A stretch of DNA of 7,137 nucleotides from Chloroflexota bacterium (GTDB lineage Bacteria; Chloroflexota; Dehalococcoidia; DSTF01; JACRBR01). A program made the position numbers and the translations under genes. Shown here piece by piece: positions 4,705-7,137 of this stretch (position 1 is the stretch's first letter; every line of letters begins with the position of its first letter). The notes beneath the pieces are model-generated. The model worked only from the letters and a program-made list of their open reading frames with translations, was not told where the DNA came from and did not search any database. Location: positions 1 to 7,137 of the forward strand of contig JANXYW010000187.1 of the NCBI GenBank assembly GCA_025355835.1, in the 5' to 3' direction.

Positions 4705-5910
4705 CTACCATCGCTCTTCTTCTCGTTTCACGAGGCCGTCGCTGTCGGCGAGGCGTTCGATCTGGGGACGGATGCCTTCGGAGATGAAGCCTTCGTAGCC
4801 GGGGTCTGCGCGGATGTATTCGGGGTAGAGGCCGAGACGCTCGCGCAGCTCGAAGCCGGCGTCGGCGCACATCTCCTTCAGTTCGGTGAGATTCGGCCAC
4901 GGGCGTTCGGGATTGATGTGGTCGCGCGTGACGGGCGAGATGCCGCCCCAGTCGTTGATCCCGGCGAGCAGGTACATGCCGTGCGCGTCGGGTGTGAGGT
5001 TCGGCGGCGCCTGGATGTTCATCTGCGGGCCGAGGATCAGGCGCGCGGTCGCGATCGTTCGCAACATCTCGAAGACGCTCGGTTCGTCGCGATGGCGCAT
5101 CGCGATGTCTTCCTTGACGCGGAAGTTCTGCACGATCACTTCCTGGATCTGGTGCAGCTCGTCGTGCAGATCGCGGATCGCGACGAGCGAGTCGACGCGT
5201 TCTTCGCGCGTTTCGCCGATGCCGATGAGGATGCCCGTCGTCCATGCGACTTTCTCTTCGCCAGCGATGCGCATCGTGCGGAGCCGCTCCTCCGGAATCT
5301 TGCCGGGGCAGTTCCAGTGCGCGCCGCCCTTTTCGTGGAGGCGCAGCGACACCGTCTCCAGCATCATGCCCATCGACGCGCTGACTTCGCGCAGCGACAC
5401 GATCTCGCCGCGCTCCATCAGTCCCTGGTTGATGTGCGGCTGCAGCCCCGTCTCGCGCAGCACCAGCTCCGCCATCTCGCGCAGGTACGACGATGTCGTC
5501 GTGTGACCGAATCCGGCGAGGTCGGCGCGGACGTTTTCGTAGATCTCCTCCGGCCGCTCGCCGAGCGAGAACAGCGCTTCCTTGCAGCCCTGCCGGGCGC
5601 CAGCCCGCGCGACGGCAAGCACTTCGTCTGGCGACATCGTGTGCGCGATGGGATCGCGCGGGCCGCGCGCGAACGTGCAGTAGCCGCACTTCTGGCGGCA
5701 GAGGTTCGTCAGCGGGATGAAGACTTTGCGTGAGTACGTGACAACGCGTCCATGCCCGCGGTCACGCAGCTCCGACGCGGCGGCCATCATCGCCGCCAGA
5801 TCGGTTGCGTCGGCGTGAATCAACCCGTAGCCGTCCTCGGGCGACAGGCGCTCGCCGGCGAGGGCGCGGTCGAGGATTTCGCTGACGGTTCGGTGGGTGG
5901 TTGTGGTCAT
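4705..5910 (-). CDS. cofG: CofG: 7,8-didemethyl-8-hydroxy-5-deazariboflavin (F0) synthase subunit
   Basis: 401 aa radical SAM enzyme that cyclises the CofH product to F0, releasing ammonia. The cluster motif is C71-x3-C75-x2-C78 (LCRQKCGYC), followed by TFARGP. Other CofG signatures are LFSLGERPEE (113-122), LQPHINQGLM (156-165), HWNCPGKIPEERL (198-210), TTGILIGIGETREER (224-238), VQNFRVK (260-266) and GINDWGGISPVTRDHINPERPWP (317-339). Length is normal for a stand-alone CofG; in actinobacteria the same domain is the N-terminal half of FbiC. The ATG at 5908-5910 is chosen because the conserved region begins at residue 8; a GTG at 5970 would add 20 residues running through a terminator stem. 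Shine-Dalgarno is weak. cofH lies downstream on the same strand. A promoter and a probable attenuator precede it. Confidence 0.94.
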   Translation of the reverse strand: MTTTTHRTVSEILDRALAGERLSPEDGYGLIHADATDLAAMMAAASELRDRGHGRVVTYSRKVFIPLTNLCRQKCGYCTFARGPRDPIAHTMSPDEVLAVARAGARQGCKEALFSLGERPEEIYENVRADLAGFGHTTTSSYLREMAELVLRETGLQPHINQGLMERGEIVSLREVSASMGMMLETVSLRLHEKGGAHWNCPGKIPEERLRTMRIAGEEKVAWTTGILIGIGETREERVDSLVAIRDLHDELHQIQEVIVQNFRVKEDIAMRHRDEPSVFEMLRTIATARLILGPQMNIQAPPNLTPDAHGMYLLAGINDWGGISPVTRDHINPERPWPNLTELKEMCADAGFELRERLGLYPEYIRADPGYEGFISEGIRPQIERLADSDGLVKREEERW

Positions 5911-5990
5911 CGCTCGGTTCTCGGCGTCTCGAAGCGTTTTGGAGAAGAAAAAAGCCGCGCCGTCGAGCACGCCTCATCGGCGTCTCGCAT
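5907..5990 (-). CDS. Possible 27-aa leader ORF overlapping the cofG start
   Basis: An ATG (5988-5990) in the loop of the outer terminator stem opens a 27-codon frame (MRDADEACSTARLFS, then SPKRFETPRTER). It ends in TGA at 5907-5909, overlapping the cofG ATG as ATGA. A ribosome translating it would cross the terminator stem and finish exactly at the cofG start, which would couple the two. There is no recognisable Shine-Dalgarno, and the neighbouring frames are also open here, so it may be accidental. Confidence 0.2.
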   Translation of the reverse strand: MRDADEACSTARLFSSPKRFETPRTER

Positions 5991-5999
5991 CGGCCCGGC
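5948..5999 (-). terminator. Intrinsic terminator / attenuator in the cofG leader
   Basis: On the - strand, GCCGGGCCG (5999-5991) pairs with CGGCGCGGC (5962-5954) over 9 positions with one G/G mismatch, and TTTTTT (5953-5948) follows at once. The stem encloses a second helix: CGAGACGCC (5987-5979), loop GATGA, GGCGTGCTCG (5973-5964) with one bulged G. A stable stem plus U6 is a textbook intrinsic terminator. It lies 38 nt upstream of the cofG ATG and about 50 nt downstream of a strong promoter, so it probably attenuates cofG transcription. Termination of read-through from the DinB-like gene, over 100 nt upstream, is the alternative. Confidence 0.7.
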
Positions 6000-6038
6000 G
6001 ACTGGCTTGAACCGCCAGCAAGTATGACCGCCAGGTCA
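5994..6038 (-). promoter_or_regulatory. Candidate antiterminator/aptamer region of the cofG leader
   Basis: On the - strand, CCTGGCG (6035-6029) can pair with CGCCGGG (6000-5994) over 7 bp with one G/U. It encloses a 5-bp hairpin CTGGC (6018-6014) / GCCAG (6006-6002) with the 7-nt loop GGTTCAA. The 3' strand of the outer helix is the 5' arm of the downstream terminator, so the two folds are mutually exclusive. A third fold, TGACC-TGGC-GGTCA (6038-6025), would block the outer helix and favour termination. A direct repeat CTGGCGGT occurs twice. This layout fits a riboswitch or protein-controlled attenuator. I do not recognise conserved nucleotides of FMN, SAM, TPP, cobalamin, THF, ZTP or T-box elements. 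Confidence 0.45.
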
Positions 6039-6058
6039 GCTTCTTCTAGGTACCCACG

Positions 6059-6088
6059 ATCATAAGTACAGCGCCCTCGCCGTGTCAA
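6059..6088 (-). promoter_or_regulatory. Sigma-70-type promoter of cofG(-cofH)
   Basis: On the - strand, TTGACA (6088-6083) and TATGAT (6064-6059) are separated by 18 nt: a perfect -35 and a one-mismatch -10. Transcription would begin near 6052, giving a leader of about 140 nt before the cofG ATG. It is the best promoter match in the window and lies just after the stop of the DinB-like gene, so cofG is probably not dependent on that gene for expression. Confidence 0.65.
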
Positions 6089-6101
6089 GGCGGGCCGCAC
6101 T

Positions 6102-6560
6102 CTAACCGCGAACGATGCCCTCAAGCTGCGCGCGATGCTCTGATTCGTGTTCCGCGACGCTTCGACAGACGTCCGCCACGGTGACGCTGCCTGCCAGCTC
6201 GTGCTGCCCGCTCAACTGCCATTGGTCGGGCGTAAGCGAGCGGAGCATCGCCACGAGTTCGGCGCGGCGGAGCGCGAATTCTGCCACCTGGTCTTCCAGC
6301 GGAATCCCTGAGGCAGCCAGCAGCCCACCCCACGCTCGCTCATCGAACGCAGGCAAGGGCGCGCCTTCGCGGACGAGAATCTGGAATACTCGCGTAGACA
6401 TGATCGCGTCGGCGGCGCGAATGTGGCGAATGATGTCGCCGATACCCCAGTGATCGGGTTCCGCGGCGGCAAGGCGATGATCACCAGCGGTAAGCGCGGC
6501 GCGAAGCCAAGCAGGCGTTTGCGCCAGTCGTTGTACGAGTTCCTGCTCCACGGGTTCCAT
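6102..6560 (-). CDS. DinB/YfiT-like four-helix-bundle protein
   Basis: 152 aa from the ATG at 6558-6560; an upstream in-frame start at 6599 adds 13 residues that match nothing. The DinB-like fold is suggested by an all-helical pattern and three spaced histidines: H46 in IGDIIRHIRAAD, then H138 and H142 in AEHESEH, the usual HxxxH pair near the C-terminus that binds a divalent metal in this superfamily. The W-x-I-x-D-I-x-x-H-I context (38-47) also fits. The superfamily includes thiol-dependent transferases and damage-inducible proteins; the substrate here is unknown. No Shine-Dalgarno is seen; TATCCT (6572-6567 on -) ends 6 nt before the ATG, which could mark a leaderless transcript. The gene is divergent from the GNAT gene. 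Confidence 0.7.
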   Translation of the reverse strand: MEPVEQELVQRLAQTPAWLRAALTAGDHRLAAAEPDHWGIGDIIRHIRAADAIMSTRVFQILVREGAPLPAFDERAWGGLLAASGIPLEDQVAEFALRRAELVAMLRSLTPDQWQLSGQHELAGSVTVADVCRSVAEHESEHRAQLEGIVRG

Positions 6561-6583
6561 CACTGAAGGATACCATCGCGCGA

Positions 6584-6612
6584 TTGGAACGGCCCGCATC
6601 GGCGTGTACCAT
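6584..6612 (+). promoter_or_regulatory. Candidate promoter of the GNAT gene, leaderless
   Basis: TTGGAA (6584-6589) and TACCAT (6607-6612) are spaced by 17 nt. The -10 ends 7 nt before the ATG at 6620, so transcription would start at or next to the start codon. No Shine-Dalgarno is present. The 9-mer TACCATCGC that contains the -10 is also present at 6571-6579. Confidence 0.4.
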
Positions 6613-6619
6613 CGCCGGG

Positions 6620-7137
6620 ATGACGATGAGAATCCGCGCTGTACGGCGCGAAGAACTGCCCGCGGTCTACGACCTCCTCGAACAGGCGTTTCCGGAAGCG
6701 CCTCGCTCGCTCTTCGTCAAGCAGACGGAGCACGACTCGACGTTCCGTCTCCGGCACGGCCGTGTAGCGATCGTCGACGGCGAGATCGCCGGCTACATGC
6801 GCATCTTCGCGCGGACGATGCTGGTGCGAGGCGTGCCGGTCGCGGCGGGCGGCATCGGCTCCGTCGCGACGCGGGCGAACGCGCGCAGCGGCGGCATCGC
6901 GACGGCGCTGATGCGGGACGCGATCGAGCAGATGCGGCGCGAGAGGACGGTGGTGTCGTTTCTGTTCACCGGCATCGCCGGCTTCTACGAGCGCGTGGGC
7001 TATCGCGTCGTGCGCCAACCATATTTCGAGGCGGATCCGCATGAGGCTACGGCGACGCCGAACGACGGCCTGTACGACATTCGCGTCATGCGGCCCGCCG
7101 ATGACCGTGCGATCGTGCGCATCCGCCAAAGCGCGGT
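6620..7137 (+). CDS. GNAT family N-acetyltransferase (Eis-like), N-terminal part
   Basis: 172 codons are visible; the frame is still open at the window end. Start ATG 6620, with a second in-frame ATG at 6626 as alternative. The protein reads MTMRIRAVRREELPAVYDLL at the start, a typical GNAT N-terminal strand and helix. Then come a VAIVDGEIAGYMRIF strand pair, the acetyl-CoA-binding segment GGIGSVATRANARSGGIATA (about residues 81-100) with the usual V-x-T-x-x-x-x-R-x-x-G-I-A pattern, and FYERVGYRVV (about 122-131) matching the conserved (F/L)YE-x-x-GY. The GGIGSVAT form, together with further sequence after the first GNAT unit, favours the Eis-like two-domain group that often ends in a sterol-carrier-like domain, not visible here. 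The acceptor substrate is unknown. Confidence 0.8.
   Translation, partial: MTMRIRAVRREELPAVYDLLEQAFPEAPRSLFVKQTEHDSTFRLRHGRVAIVDGEIAGYMRIFARTMLVRGVPVAAGGIGSVATRANARSGGIATALMRDAIEQMRRERTVVSFLFTGIAGFYERVGYRVVRQPYFEADPHEATATPNDGLYDIRVMRPADDRAIVRIRQSA

Noticed and set aside
4574..5689. 371-aa - strand frame overlapping cofG
   Set aside because: Frame-shifted shadow of cofG, arginine-rich, extending into the repeat hairpins.
4918..5733. 271-aa + strand open frame inside cofG
   Set aside because: Antisense shadow in GC-rich DNA; composition is low-complexity and the opposite strand is clearly CofG.
5911..5970. GTG start at 5970 for cofG
   Set aside because: The 20 added residues are encoded by the terminator stem and U-tract; the ATG at 5910 directly precedes the conserved domain.
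6002..6018. tRNA T-arm-like hairpin (CTGGC-GGTTCAA-GCCAG)
   Set aside because: The loop recalls a T-loop, but there is no acceptor, D or anticodon arm around it, so it is treated as part of the cofG leader.
6011..6034. LAVILAGG string on the - strand, like a MobA-type nucleotidyltransferase start
   Set aside because: Eight residues only, in a short frame crossing the cofG promoter and leader; nothing else of the family is present.
6560..7129. 189-aa - strand frame opposite the GNAT gene
   Set aside because: Antisense shadow; the + strand frame shows clear acetyl-CoA-binding signatures.

Overview
The window is GC-rich, densely coded bacterial chromosome. It carries a menaquinone prenyltransferase (MenA), the two separate halves of F0/coenzyme F420 chromophore synthesis (CofG and CofH), a SufR-type Fe-S regulator, a DUF2277 protein, a creatininase-family protein, a DinB-like protein and a GNAT acetyltransferase. 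Separate cofG and cofH genes (not a fused FbiC), very weak Shine-Dalgarno sequences, heptanucleotide repeats and dispersed GC-rich extragenic palindromes suggest an uncultured, high-GC, F420-making lineage. Chloroflexota is my best guess. It is an inference from gene style, since no rRNA or marker gene is present.

Layout. 1-396 (+) is the 3' end of menA. It converges on a sufR-like gene (414-1061, -) across a degenerate 7-nt repeat that contains both stop codons. The regulator is divergent from a LURP-one/tubby-like gene (1146-1802, +). After a 202-bp gap comes a compact + strand trio (2005-3163): DUF2277, a creatininase-family protein and a 57-aa small ORF, joined by two identical GTGA stop/start overlaps. 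The trio converges on cofH (3185-4504, -). cofG (4705-5910, -) lies upstream of cofH in the same direction. The 200-bp gap between them holds three repeat hairpins and a second 7-nt repeat array that runs into the cofH start. A DinB-like gene (6102-6560, -) and an Eis-like GNAT gene (6620 to the window end, +) are divergent.

Function. CofH and CofG act in sequence: CofH couples tyrosine to the ribityl-aminouracil intermediate of riboflavin synthesis, and CofG closes the ring to give F0. No F420 tail-building gene (cofC/fbiD, cofD/fbiA, cofE/fbiB) is visible here.

Most notable observation. The roughly 140-nt leader of cofG has a near-consensus promoter and a long stem followed directly by U6 (an intrinsic terminator). 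An upstream helix would consume the 5' arm of that terminator. This is the architecture of a transcription-attenuating riboswitch or similar leader element in front of F0 synthesis. I do not recognise it as a known riboswitch class. The window contains no CRISPR array, rRNA, tRNA or intact insertion sequence that I can see.
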